This document shows, one piece after another, positions 23,901-33,883 of a stretch of 64,000 nucleotides of DNA. This DNA is from Pezicula radicicola. Lineage: Eukaryota > Ascomycota > Leotiomycetes > Helotiales > Dermateaceae. The position numbers were made by a program, and so were the translations under genes. The first letter of the stretch is position 1. Each line of letters begins with the position of its first letter. Under the pieces are notes generated by a model, which worked only from the letters and a program-made list of their open reading frames with translations, was not told the DNA's origin and did not search any database. The stretch lies in assembly GCA_003008705.1 (NCBI GenBank), contig PDUO01000003.1:814793-878792 (forward strand). Direction: 5' to 3'.

Positions 23901-25363
23901 CTTGATTCTCCCCATACCATAACCTTTGCAATGAGAGGATCAACACAATCAATCAGTGCCTGCGTAATTAACATAACTGTGGAAGAGCTCACCATAGTGA
24001 CTAGCAATCCTCTGCCCTGTCTTCACCCAACTATCAATCCTGACGCCCTCCCCTTTCGGCCACTCAACATATTGCAACAATCCAGGACTCGGGGCAAAGT
24101 TTCTGTATGGAACTTCGGCATATACACGGACTTCAATCGCATTACCCGTCGGCTCTCCCTTCTCCAAAGATTTCAACAGCTCTATGGGAATCCCTATTTC
24201 CCCTCGCCTCTCATGGTCTGCTTGTAGTAGCATTAATGAGACAAGATCAACATCGTAGCACAACTCGGTAATGCCATGCTCGACTTGCAACCGAGTATTC
24301 ATCTCCAAGAAGAAAAAGTCGCCAGTCTCATCATCCACAAGGAATTCGACTGTTCCAGCTGATTTGTACTTAAGCTTCGAAGCATATGCTACAGCACACT
24401 TTAAGAGCTTCTCCCTCATACCCGATCTCTTTGCTACAAAAGGAGATGGACACTCTTCAATGACCTGTCGCAAATCAGTTCTTCCTTCCCCCGCCAACGA
24501 ATAGTCTAGAAAAAAAACTAGAAAGAAAGAAGAATCATACCTTCTGATGCCTTCTCTGAATAGAACATTCCCTCTCCCCAAAAGCCACAACACCACCCTC
24601 ACATCCATTCCCAAAAACCTGCACTTCCACATGTCTACTCTTCGGATAATACCTCTCCAAAAACACACCAGAGTTTTTGAATAAAGTTTCACCTCTGCTC
24701 TTAACCTTTCGAAACGCCTCTGAAATCTCCTGTTCGGAATAGCAGACTTGGAGTCCCATTCCTCCGCCACCACCAGTTGCTTTTAACATAACCTACACAA
24801 CCAATTAGCCTACATCACCTACCAGGCTTGCCAACATCCCAAGAAAACTACCTGAACATAACAGTAAATGACCCGGAAAGACGTACCGGAAACCCCAACC
24901 CCCTCGCGGCATCAACAGCATCCACCTCGGTCTCCAACAACCCTGTCCCAGGAACAACCGGCACACCCACCTCAACAGCAAGACATCTAGCCCTATGCTT
25001 CTGACCCATCTCGACCATACTCTCAAAACCAGGACCACAAAACACCATCCCAGCATCCACAACAGCCCTAGCAAACGCCGCATCCTCACTCAAAAACCCA
25101 TAGCCAGGTAATACCGCATCCACATTATGTTCTTTACAAATTGAGAGTATCTCTGCTGTTTCTAAATATCCGGTTGCTGTGTCTTTTGAGAGGAGGATAT
25201 TTTCGTCTGCGGAAACGGCGTGGAGTGATGTTGAGTCTGAGGTTGTGTAGATGGATACACTTGATATTCCTAGGGGTTTACAGGCACGGATACAGCGGAC
25301 TGCTATCTCGCCACGGTTGGCGATGAGGACTTTTTTTATACTTGTCGGTTTTAGTTTCTCCAT
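20921..25363 (-). CDS. lamA: Urea-carboxylase-like biotin enzyme (LamA type)
   Basis: Twelve exons from the start: 24887-25363, 24541-24792, 23993-24464, 23800-23940, 23573-23752, 23269-23521, 23164-23221, 22978-23111, 22293-22848, 22109-22244, 21926-22056, 20921-21877; 1248 aa. Order: biotin carboxylase (about 1-455; ANRGEIAVR, KATGGGGGMGL, EMNTRLQVEHGITE, the last being urea-carboxylase style), KipA/PxpC-like then KipI/PxpB-like carboxyltransferase domains (about 460-1050), and a biotinyl domain with EAMKMEI (Lys about 1207). The allophanate-hydrolase half of yeast urea amidolyase is absent. Next to a LamB/YcsF gene this matches the lactam-utilisation pair lamA/lamB of Aspergillus, so an ATP/biotin-dependent lactam or 5-oxoproline role is likelier than plain urea use (inference). 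Odd: the third intron ends in TG, not AG. Confidence 0.87.
22849..22977 (-). repeat. Introner-like element, copy in lamA intron 8
   Basis: This 129-nt intron is homologous along its length to the intergenic copy 19956-20080: gtaagtctctcaagtttctc at the 5' end, tacttattgctcct in the middle, gttaaactgacttcg and gatatag at the 3' end. Neighbouring introns of this gene are 47-57 nt, apart from the first two (94 and 76 nt). Orientation is the same as transcription, as for the other intron copies. Confidence 0.8.
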
Positions 25364-26422
25364 GGTTTTGAAGTTTTGGGGGAATGTGAATGGAGAGATG
25401 AGTGGGAGAGGTGAGTGAGTGAGAGGTGAGAGTTAAAGGAGGAAGGAAATCATGACGTATCGGGACTTGTATACGGAGGACAGTGGTTAAGTTACATTGT
25501 CCAGGATATAGATACCGTAAGTGCTTGGACGATAAGAGAATGGAGCTACTACTGTCCCCCGTACATAATATTTCAGTTGCCTTGCGGTTGATAAGGAACC
25601 GTTGCGGCGTCAATGGCGGGGAAGTTTGAAGGTGGGATGGGATGAGGGGAGAAACGTGACTTTGTAAGAGCCAAGCTTTTTATTATATATCTTTTTTCTA
25701 GGAGCTTGTAGGACTTCTACTCTGTATCTTCCCTCTTTCTTACACAGTCATACTTCAGCTATTAATTTATCTTTAATATGTCTTCTAAAGATAGTAGTTA
25801 CCCTATTTGGAATAACTCAACTCGTAGTTATAAGCACGTGACAGAGCCCCCTTTTTAAAGTCGCTTAGCCTACAACATCCTATACCTAGCTAACCATTTA
25901 ATAGACGCAACAGTTGTTATATAAAACTCTCTTTCAACTCACACTACATTAATGTAAAGACTTCTGAACCGAGCTAGTAATATAAGTGTGCACCAAACTT
26001 ATAGGCTTCTATGTAGAGCTTAATTTGGATTGGATGATCAAATTAACAATATGCTAGGACTTCTCTATCTCTGGTGTAAAGACTTGGAAACTATTTTTCT
26101 CCTATCTGTTTTGGAGCCAGTCTGGAGTCTGTAATATCCTTGTCGCAATTCAATCACACTTGTGTTGGAAAGTAACATGGACCCTTGTTCTTAATAATGT
26201 ATCTCCTCAAGTGTGTTCTAGAGGCATAAAAACTCTTGGCTCCAATACGAAGGACAGGGAAATATGAAAATAAAGGTGGAACCTTCGAGTCTTTACCCTT
26301 CTCTTCTTATGGACATATTTCAGAACTTGCTTCACTAGAGCGCGATTTCCATGCCATGCTCAAGAATCCAAGCTATTGAACCTCGACTTCAAGAAGCATT
26401 AAATTCATCTGCCATCTACCCT
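25364..26422. other. Intergenic between lamB and lamA
   Basis: AT-rich kilobase upstream of the LamA start and downstream of the LamB-like stop. It should hold the lamA promoter. No ORF is supported and I could not identify a specific activator site. Confidence 0.5.
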
Positions 26423-27265
26423 TCACTTACCAGCAAACAGCTTCGCATTAACCTCATCAACAGCCTTCCTCGCAGCCTCAGCATTCTGCAACGCAGTCGG
26501 CATATCCGAATGAATACAAACCGAAAACGGGCCCCCATTAAACCCGACTTTAATCTTACCACCACCATTATGATCCCTCTCATCACGATATGCACACTCA
26601 GTAATCCTACTATAAATCATCTCAGGAGTAGCGATCTTACTCTGAGCAACAGGTACAAGTTTGCCGTCGGGCGAATAATCGATATCAACATATAATTCCT
26701 CTTGAAACGGTAATCCATATTTAGCACACATTTCTTTTTGGGTATCGTTCTTGCAGGCGTAGACTGGAACTTTGAAGATGGCGCAGGCTTTGAGCACTGC
26801 ATCCATAATTACCAAGTCTCGTTGCATGTAGAAGAATAATTCTCCATGTGGTTTTATATGGTTTAATGGTACGCCTTCGGCATCGAGAAATGCTTTCAAA
26901 GCTCTGACCTGGTATAATATGCTTGCGTACATATCATTGGGATCCACTTCGATCTTTCGCCGACCAAATCCAAAGAGATCTTGGAGGCCTGGATGCGCTC
27001 CCATTTTTACGCCGTGTTGTTTCGCCAGTCGAACCGTTTTAAGCATGATACTTGGGTCGCCCGCATGAAAACCGCAGGCGATATTCGCAACGTCGATATA
27101 CTTCATAAGCTCTTCGTCAGGTCCCTTGTCCGCAAGGTCAGCTCGGCGTGGATGGCGGATTTGGGGAACTCCGCTACGCACCATTTTCCATCGCCCGAAT
27201 CCCTCCCCCATATCACAATTGATTTCGACCTTCGGGGCCAGTCCCCTTGTGGTGTTGGACTCCAT
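26423..27265 (-). CDS. lamB: LamB/YcsF family protein (PxpA-like)
   Basis: Exons 27182-27265 and 26423-27124, joined over a 57-nt intron (27125-27181, GT-AG with gctgac branch site); 261 aa. The intron is in frame and open, so reading through adds 19 residues; removing it restores the family sequence GRWKM-GPDEELMKYID. Conserved motifs: EINCDMGEGFG, NIACGFHAGDP, KMGAHPGLQDLFGFGRR, HIKPHGELFFYM and GFNGGPFSVCIHSD. Bacterial PxpA works with PxpB and PxpC as an ATP-dependent 5-oxoprolinase; Aspergillus lamB is needed for 2-pyrrolidinone use. The PxpB/PxpC-like domains sit in the tandem downstream LamA-like protein, about 1.06 kb away, which supports a joint complex. Exact lactam substrate not determined. 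Confidence 0.9.
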   Translation of the reverse strand: MESNTTRGLAPKVEINCDMGEGFGRWKMVRSGVPQIRHPRRADLADKGPDEELMKYIDVANIACGFHAGDPSIMLKTVRLAKQHGVKMGAHPGLQDLFGFGRRKIEVDPNDMYASILYQVRALKAFLDAEGVPLNHIKPHGELFFYMQRDLVIMDAVLKACAIFKVPVYACKNDTQKEMCAKYGLPFQEELYVDIDYSPDGKLVPVAQSKIATPEMIYSRITECAYRDERDHNGGGKIKVGFNGGPFSVCIHSDMPTALQNAEAARKAVDEVNAKLFAGK

Positions 27266-27754
27266 GTCGGGCTCTGAGGATTTTCACAGCTTCACGTCTT
27301 CAATGTATCGTCGGGCACGATGTTGATGATTCCGTGCAATGAAGAAGCAGTGGTGACGCTGCCCCGGCGGCTGCTTGCTGATTAGCAATATGTCGCATAC
27401 TCTTATCAATTCTTCCTCCCACTCTTGTTCTTCCCATACGTCACTTGAGTATTGGCTTCTCCGCGCGCGGGGTTCAACAGTCTTGATCTCTGTTCATCAA
27501 ACGCGTTGGTTTAACCATCAAGGTGTGAGCTTCTTGATTGGCTTGCTTAGTCACCTGCGGCGGGCCTTTACCTTCTTGGCTTGAGAAACCTCAACTCACT
27601 TCCTTTCTCCTTTTCCAATAATACCAACTTTATACCAATGCCCAGACCTTTTCTACTTGCTGTACTCAAGTCCTTGTGGGCTGCATCTAGAATGCTACCT
27701 AGATCACTCAAGCCAAGTCGACAACTCAACAATCAAAGATTTGAGCCTATCTCC
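27266..27754. other. Intergenic, lamB promoter side
   Basis: About 490 bp between the LamB start and the decayed HET gene end. Inverted CCAAT pentamers (attgg) occur near 27441 and 27537 on this side of lamB. No ORF is supported. Confidence 0.4.
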
Positions 27755-30513
27755 TTATACAAGTTTAATGATATCTTGCCTATCCACCGACAATCCAATA
27801 ATTTCCTCGTAAGCTTTGGGATCCTCCACAATTTGGAAAGTGTCTAGCCATGCTTTATCAGGTCTTTGATCCACAAACGCATATTCTTTAATCTCTGCGT
27901 TGTATTCCGTCCGCTGGCGAAGAAGCGACCAAGTGCCCAGTCGACGATATTGTCCTCCAGGGCCTCCTGTTGGCTTCAAGATAAGTCCTTCGTCCCTGAA
28001 AGCTCCAGTATTTGGACTACCACGGCAGACCCTTAGAAAGAACAGCTCTCTTTCCCAGAGGAGCTCGACTTTGATGTCCGGTAATAATGTGCTCCCCTGA
28101 AACTTGGCAAGATACGGCTCCCCCAGTTCGTCGTCTTCAAGTTTACCTCCTCTGAGTCCATCGTCGCAAGAGATAATGAGGGTGGCTGCCGTGACCTAAG
28201 ACCTTCAAATCAGTTTTATTCTGCCGTCGGCAGAAGGCTGGATTTAAGAACGAAATTATTAGTTGAAGCAATTTCCGTCGAGTCACTCTATATAAGTGAT
28301 TTGGTAACTGAAACCTTATCACCGGGAATGGACTTGTCGATTAGGAAGATAAAGCTGTCACTGACCTGACTAAATTGATCTTCTGTTCTCGTTACAATAT
28401 TGACATTGAGGACTCTTATGTATGGAGAATGCATGCCAGCTGTATTGAGTTTGATTGGGCCATCAACGGAGGTCCATGACCATGATGGTGCTCTGTAGTC
28501 CTTAGGTCGGCGAAGTTCAGTCTAGATCTCAAAATTAGATCAGATAGCTCAATAGCCATGGACGCCTTGCGAGAATGACTTACCTGTCCATAACCGGAAG
28601 ATAGTGCACCTCTCCACAATAGCTGAAGTTCAATGTCGGTTCGCCAAAGACCAGCGACATACTCGTTTTACACACCCTTTTCCACGACCCATAATTGCTG
28701 TACATAGCATGCGATACCTCCAAGTGCTGGAAGTTTATCCTCGCCCTTTGTCAGAAGAGAATTGGTGTAATATTAAACAATGACTGCCCAGTAGAGTTCT
28801 GGGGTATTCCCGAATGCATCCACTTTCAAGCTCTTGAGTTTGCTTTCCAACTTGAATTTGTCTAATTGATACTGAGAGGTAGAAGCGAGTCCCCATGAGG
28901 TGTATTCGCAAGCAGTAAGCTAAGCTGTGCGCATTCCCAGTGAGGTTGATTTCGGCCAAATTGAAGTGCTCAGGGAGCAAGCACTCTTTCTTGTAAAACC
29001 CAAGCTCTCTGAGCTAGATGAGACCTGTCAACCCCTGAGTGCCAGAAGTCTTCAGTGACGGACTGATAAGGTACAAGAACTGATGGGTGGCCAATCGTCA
29101 TATACTGACCTTGTGTATCGTTAAATTGGCGTTCCACGATACATGGCTGCACAGATCGGATTTTGCTATTCCATTGATTGCGTTCAAAGAGCATACCGGT
29201 GTCACCATCTAGAGCAGCAGTTGCGGCTAAATTGAGGGCAGACCCTGCGTAGATTCGATGCATCTCAGCCGCCTCCTTAAGCCGATCCTCAAGGCTGTCT
29301 TGAATAATGCACAAACTGTCGATCCATATGTATCTAAAGCCAAGTCATACAGCTTCTTGCGTCGCCTCCCGGAACGTTTTCTTCAAAGTTTTGAAAGGAA
29401 TGTCGTGTTGAAATTGTTCGAGATTCTCCATTCTGAGAGTCGTCTCAATTCTTTAGTTAGTTAGAGTAACTCAAGATACAGGTCGCCCTAATACCGTACG
29501 AATTGATTTATAAAAGATCATTTTGATTACGGAATTGAGTTACCCAAGTCAAGCGATCTACTCAAATCCATCTCTTATGTCACAATAGACAGGTATTGGA
29601 AATGATCTCTTAAAACCCAACCTGTACGGTACCACCAAGAGGGTCATTTGGTAGGGGGGTTTGGAAAAAGAAGCGAGATATAACTTACCATGTGCTTCTT
29701 TCCCCAACAATGGCTGAGAGTACAGTAGCGGGTTGAAGGTAGTATGGTCGCCGAACCACATAATCTCAACCGACAGTCCGATTCTCCTTCCTCCAAATCA
29801 ATCTGAATCAGACATGACGGTGGTCTATATCCCTGCTGTTGTTTTCTCTCAATCATTAGATTACTAACTTATTTTGAGTCACTCAAAATTATTGAAAATG
29901 CTCACCGGTAATGACGCTGTATGGTTGCAACTATTATGAAATTGTGCACAGTCGTCGTACCACATTCTCGCCATCTTCCAGTTGACTTCATAATGGGGCT
30001 CATCTATTGAGCCTAAGAGTTTCTGGTACATGGAAGCTTTGTGAGCAGTAGTCTTCTTGATCATAGGTATCTATAACCAAGTCACCTGCGCCTTAGTCGG
30101 ATGGAAAGGGCGTGGATCTTGGCATCCACGACTGGAGAGGTCGAAGGTCATATAGAGGATAGAAAGTTGTACACTTTGGTATTTCCATGCTGTGCTTCTG
30201 TTACTTTAACTTCTAGTTGTGGCTTCATGGTATCACTGCACTTGAAAAGGTCGTATATCGTGATGCATAACGGGCAGTCGGAGGTTAGAGCAGCCTTGAA
30301 AGATATCTCTCCTCAATCATGTGGGTTGTTGAAATGGTGCATGAGCTTCAAGCATTTTGCATATAACTTTGAAAGCTGGGCTAACCTGAGTAGAGATTAT
30401 TATGTTACTGAAGTTGGATCGACGATTGAGATATATTTGCATACCTCCGCACCAATGCTGTCATCTTCGACTTCAGGCGTTTTTAGTGGATTGTCACGCT
30501 CTTTGGAGGTCAT
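27755..30513 (-). pseudogene. Decayed HET-domain (heterokaryon incompatibility) gene
   Basis: The reading can be followed from a start near 30513 to a stop at 27755. Pieces include SFKAALTSDCPLC, RYCTLSHCWGKKHM, IPFKTLKKTFREATQ, LGFRYIWIDSLCIIQD, MHRIYAGSALNLAATAA, RAWVLQERVLAP, EYVAGLWR and YRAPSWSWTSVDGPI, in the order of a HET protein. At least five in-frame stops interrupt it, at about 30313, 30148, 29345, 28970 and 28668. Those at 29345 and 28970 fall where the family usually has Arg, so CGA to TGA changes are likely. A small MITE sits in one intron. HET proteins trigger cell death on non-self fusion; this copy cannot make a full protein. Exon borders are only approximate. Confidence 0.82.
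29494..29629. mobile_element. Short MITE in HET pseudogene intron
   Basis: Ends ccgtacgaattgatttataa at 29494 and, inverted, cctgtacgg ending 29629, each next to TA (29492-29493 and 29630-29631). The inverted repeats extend about 33 bp with mismatches and share agatcattt. The left arm is homologous to the end of the larger element at 39980-40306. Confidence 0.65.
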
Positions 30514-30874
30514 CTTCAAGGCGTTAATGTGGTGTTGAGGAAGGTTGAGTGAATCATGAGCATTGACGACCCCCGACTGATGAATTTAGCTTGTGCTACT
30601 GGCTGAGATGAAGTGCGACTTGAAAACAGTCTATAAGCGGTCAGCCTGATGATGCAAGCATGCATTGGTTGACCACACGTGTTTTGGTGTCGAAAAAAGA
30701 AGGAAGGGGAAACTATCGTCAAATTTAGCGAGGAGCAGGAGGGAGTCGCCACTGACAGCCATTTATATAGACGATATCTGCAAGAGAGTTGAGTTTTAGC
30801 GAACTTAAATATATTTCATAGGAACTAACGCATTTCGCTCGACGGATAACTAGAGCCGGAGTATAATAAAAAAA
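30514..30874. other. Short intergenic region
   Basis: About 360 bp between the HET relic start and the UstYa-like stop. It has only a 78-codon ORF without similarity that I recognise. Confidence 0.45.
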
Positions 30875-31896
30875 TCAAAAAGCATTACTTTCCCGATCAA
30901 CCCATCCACTGGGCCTAGGAACGAAAAGACTCCCATTAAACCTCTCCGTCACAAATTCTCGAATAGGGTCAAATTTCCGACACGTATGAACTGCATCGGT
31001 TTTCACATATGAATGTCCGTAACCTTCGAAATACTTCAGCGGGACAATGGCTGTACTACCCCAACACATTATGGATTGACGTAGTTGGTCGATACAATGT
31101 TCTATTTTCATAATTAGTTATGAATTCATGAGGAAGTAAAGAAGAATTAGTGAATGACGAACCGGTGTGTACTGCTCCGTGGATTGGTGTTTCTGGGTAA
31201 ACGTCGCGGTGTAAAGCTTGTCTGATTTGGTTCAAGCAATGCAGTTGATGAAAAACATCAAATCTACCCGTCACTCATCAGCATTTGAACGTCTCTAAAA
31301 TCTGGACCTGTATAAAACAGTCTAACAGCTTACCCCGCAGTAAAACCACTTCTCAAAGGGTCCCAATAATTTCCATAATCTTCCCCCCATAAATTCTTTG
31401 CTTCATCTTCAGACAACGAGAAGTATCTTCCCCAGAGCAACTCCTTCCACGCGTCATCAATCTCTTGAGTTGTATTCCCTACGTACGCTTTTTCACCGGG
31501 CTGAGTGACTAGGAATTCGTGACCATCTAAGCTAAAGTTCACAGGTGATTTGAAGCGAACTTGCTCAAGCTGAATGCTTTTAGATGGTACTAATGTTCAA
31601 TAGAATTAGATATCGCCTCCTTGTTGAGCACATGCTATGCTGGTCAACTCACCTATCTTTTCTTCTTGAAATCCTGTCTCGTATTGACCGTATGGGTAGA
31701 ATTGAGGATTGCGTCCAGTAATCCATAACGTAGAGATTACGCCAGAAAGGAATATCCCAATACAAAATAGAATATGTAAGATGGTAGGATGGAGAAGAGG
31801 CGATTTATCTACGTATGATTGTTCACTTGGTATGAAGTAGCTTGTCTCTCCTTTCTCAGCATCGTCATTAAGAGAGTCATAAATTCGTGAAGACAT
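30875..31896 (-). CDS. UstYa-family oxidase (DUF3328)
   Basis: Exons 31653-31896, 31334-31589, 31163-31263, 30875-31101; 275 aa with matching phases. The start ATG at 31896 precedes a cytosolic-like N-terminus. One membrane helix lies at about 38-59 (ILHILFCIGIFLSGVISTLW). The family signature of two His/Cys motifs is present: FHQLHCLNQIRQ (about 171-182) and EHCIDQLRQSIMCWG (about 201-215). UstYa proteins act in ustiloxin, asperipin and phomopsin pathways, where they oxidatively cyclise ribosomal peptide cores at aromatic or aliphatic side chains, and also in some non-peptide pathways. The gene is divergent from a small Kex2-type repeat precursor (32818-33177), the classic dikaritin arrangement; linkage of the two is inference. 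Confidence 0.88.
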
Positions 31897-32817
31897 AGCT
31901 TGAAGATGGGGAGAGGTCGACACTAGCAGCAAAAGGCCAATATGAAGTTGTGAACTTTGGACTGGAAGCTTTAGTGAAAAAAATCCCACTATGTTACATG
32001 CTACTAATTAGTTTGGGCTCTAGGTTTACATCATCAAAAAATGAAAGATGTAACATTCTTAAGTAGACCCACCCCAACAACAATAATCCGAAGATTCCTA
32101 TGCCATCTGAATTCCGACTCAAACAGTACAGATCAAGGTTCCAGCAGCTAAAATCTTCAGCCTGAGACTAGATCGCTTAGTCTGATTGGCCACTTAAGCT
32201 CATGCCAAGATAAAACCCCGTATTTGAATCCCCCAGAGGTTTATTTTCCGAACCCCCTCAGAAAAGGTTGGCCAAGGCGTTTTAGGATGTAAATCATACA
32301 GAGCTTAAAACAAAACTAGCAGTTACAATTCCCTCGCATAGCCATTTCTGAAAGTCACGAGAGACAACCTTCCTCCAAGTGGTGCAATTCGAGCATTCCT
32401 TTCTGTCATCTTCGCGACGTACTAGTCATCCTAACTACCGTATTCAATGCACCTACACACCGTGACTTAAAGCTGTCCATGGAACTGCTTCAAGGTTCAA
32501 ACAGAATCTGAAGTATGGTTTCATCATAGCAGCTTGGCAGCGTTAGCGAAAATTCTAAGTTTCTCGAGTTGAGATGGCATCTTATGCTTTACCAAGCAAA
32601 TTCGCTTTCGTACAGTACACACATAGCTAGACCCGCATGATATAAATCTTTAGATCAGCCAGAAGATCTACTGTACATCAATACTCAATATTCATTTCAA
32701 TTCTACTACTACTCTGGCAGTAGCTTATATTAGCCGATCTTTATATCAAAGGGTATATCCTCATCACGATCCCTACTTAATTCTCTCGCTCGGACCTACC
32801 TTCAATACTTGTCCAGA
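31897..32817. promoter_or_regulatory. Divergent promoter region, UstYa / repeat precursor
   Basis: The 921 bp between the two start codons must hold both promoters. A TATA-like tataaat occurs at 32641-32647, about 175 bp before the precursor ATG. No ORF. I could not identify a specific regulator site. Confidence 0.45.
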
Positions 32818-33177
32818 ATGAAGTATTCACTTACTGCTGTCGTTCTCTTGGCTGGACTTGCCGCGGCAGCACCACTTGCCGTTCGGGATGGTGCTAGCAC
32901 TATTGCACAACTTCAAGGCACCTTCGATCGTAATAACCCCAATGGAACACCGACTAGTGCTGGAGACCCAGATGACTTAAACGGTGATGGAGTAATCAAT
33001 GTTTTCGAAGCAGGAGCTCAAGCCGATAAACGTGACGGTGCTAGCACAATTGCACAACTTCAAGGCACCTTTGATCGGAATAACCCTAATGGGACGCCGA
33101 CTAGTGCTGGAGACCCTGACGACTTAAATGGTGATGGAGTGATTAATGTCTTTGAGGCGGGAGCTCAAGCTGATTAG
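32818..33177 (+). CDS. Secreted two-unit Kex2 repeat precursor with EF-hand loops
   Basis: Single exon, 119 aa. Start chosen at 32818 because it opens a clear signal peptide (MKYSLTAVVLLAGLAAAAP). After VR come two units of 47 residues (residues 24-70 and 73-119), identical in protein sequence and separated by Lys-Arg, a Kex2 site. Each unit contains DLNGDGVINVFE (residues 53-64 and 102-113), an exact match to the 12-residue EF-hand calcium loop DxNxDGxIxxxE, and a TFDRNNPNGT segment upstream. The layout (signal peptide, repeated unit, KR, adjacent UstYa gene) is that of a dikaritin-type RiPP precursor, but units are long, lack Tyr and have no obvious short core, so a secreted calcium-binding peptide is the alternative. 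Function unproven. Confidence 0.82.
   Translation: MKYSLTAVVLLAGLAAAAPLAVRDGASTIAQLQGTFDRNNPNGTPTSAGDPDDLNGDGVINVFEAGAQADKRDGASTIAQLQGTFDRNNPNGTPTSAGDPDDLNGDGVINVFEAGAQAD
32887..33174 (+). repeat. Tandem coding duplication, 2 x 141 bp with 6-bp KR linker
   Basis: Unit 1 is 32887-33027 and unit 2 is 33034-33174, joined by aaacgt (Lys-Arg). The two differ at 17 codons, each at the third position only, and every change is silent. Confidence 0.9.
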
Positions 33178-33883
33178 GTCTGAGCATTACAAATATGGGG
33201 ACTTCAAGCAAAATGGTGAGTTTTGATCGTTAGTTACTTAAGAAATTATAAGCTGATTGTGCATAGTCCCTTGTTAGCTAGCTCTGGTGCTACCATTCGA
33301 GAGAGTAATTCGCTCTTTTATGAAAGGTCAGATTTGACATTCTATGTATTGTAGTAAAAATGTAGCGCAGGCTTTATTTGATGCGGTTAACTATGTAGAG
33401 TTGGCGGCCGGCGTGCTGTTGTGCTCGATTTTGTAAAATATCTTCAGAATCACATAAGCAATACTATTTTCTGTATTACAGAAATAAGCGCTATATACAT
33501 AGCTACCTTCCCATGAACTATGGTAGAATCAACTACCGTTTCTTGTGTAATATAGATTTTATAACTTACTTGTACTTTTGTGCCCTAGGTAAATTTTAAA
33601 GAGTATACATCTAAGGTATTAGAATAAGTTCTTACTAGTGGTCTATTGGGATTTCGTTGTAACTATTGTCAGAATAGCGACATGCAATTCTCCTAGCCAC
33701 TCGCTTATTCTCCATTGCTAGAAACGTACAGTGGGGGACACCCTTCCAATTGACAATTTCTGGCTATGTATTACATGTCTAATGCTTCTCATCTTCCAGA
33801 TTTCAGTACTCCTTTCTATGCACTAAGCAAGCTCATGAAATGAAGTCTATGCTGAGATATACCAACCATCTAGATTCTTAACA
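33178..33883. other. Intergenic, convergent gene ends
   Basis: AT-rich 0.7 kb downstream of the precursor (plus) and of the membrane-anchored multicopper oxidase (minus). No ORF or repeat supported. Confidence 0.5.

Noticed and set aside
30101..30538. 145-codon plus-strand ORF
   Set aside because: It is the reverse strand of the 5' part of the decayed HET gene.
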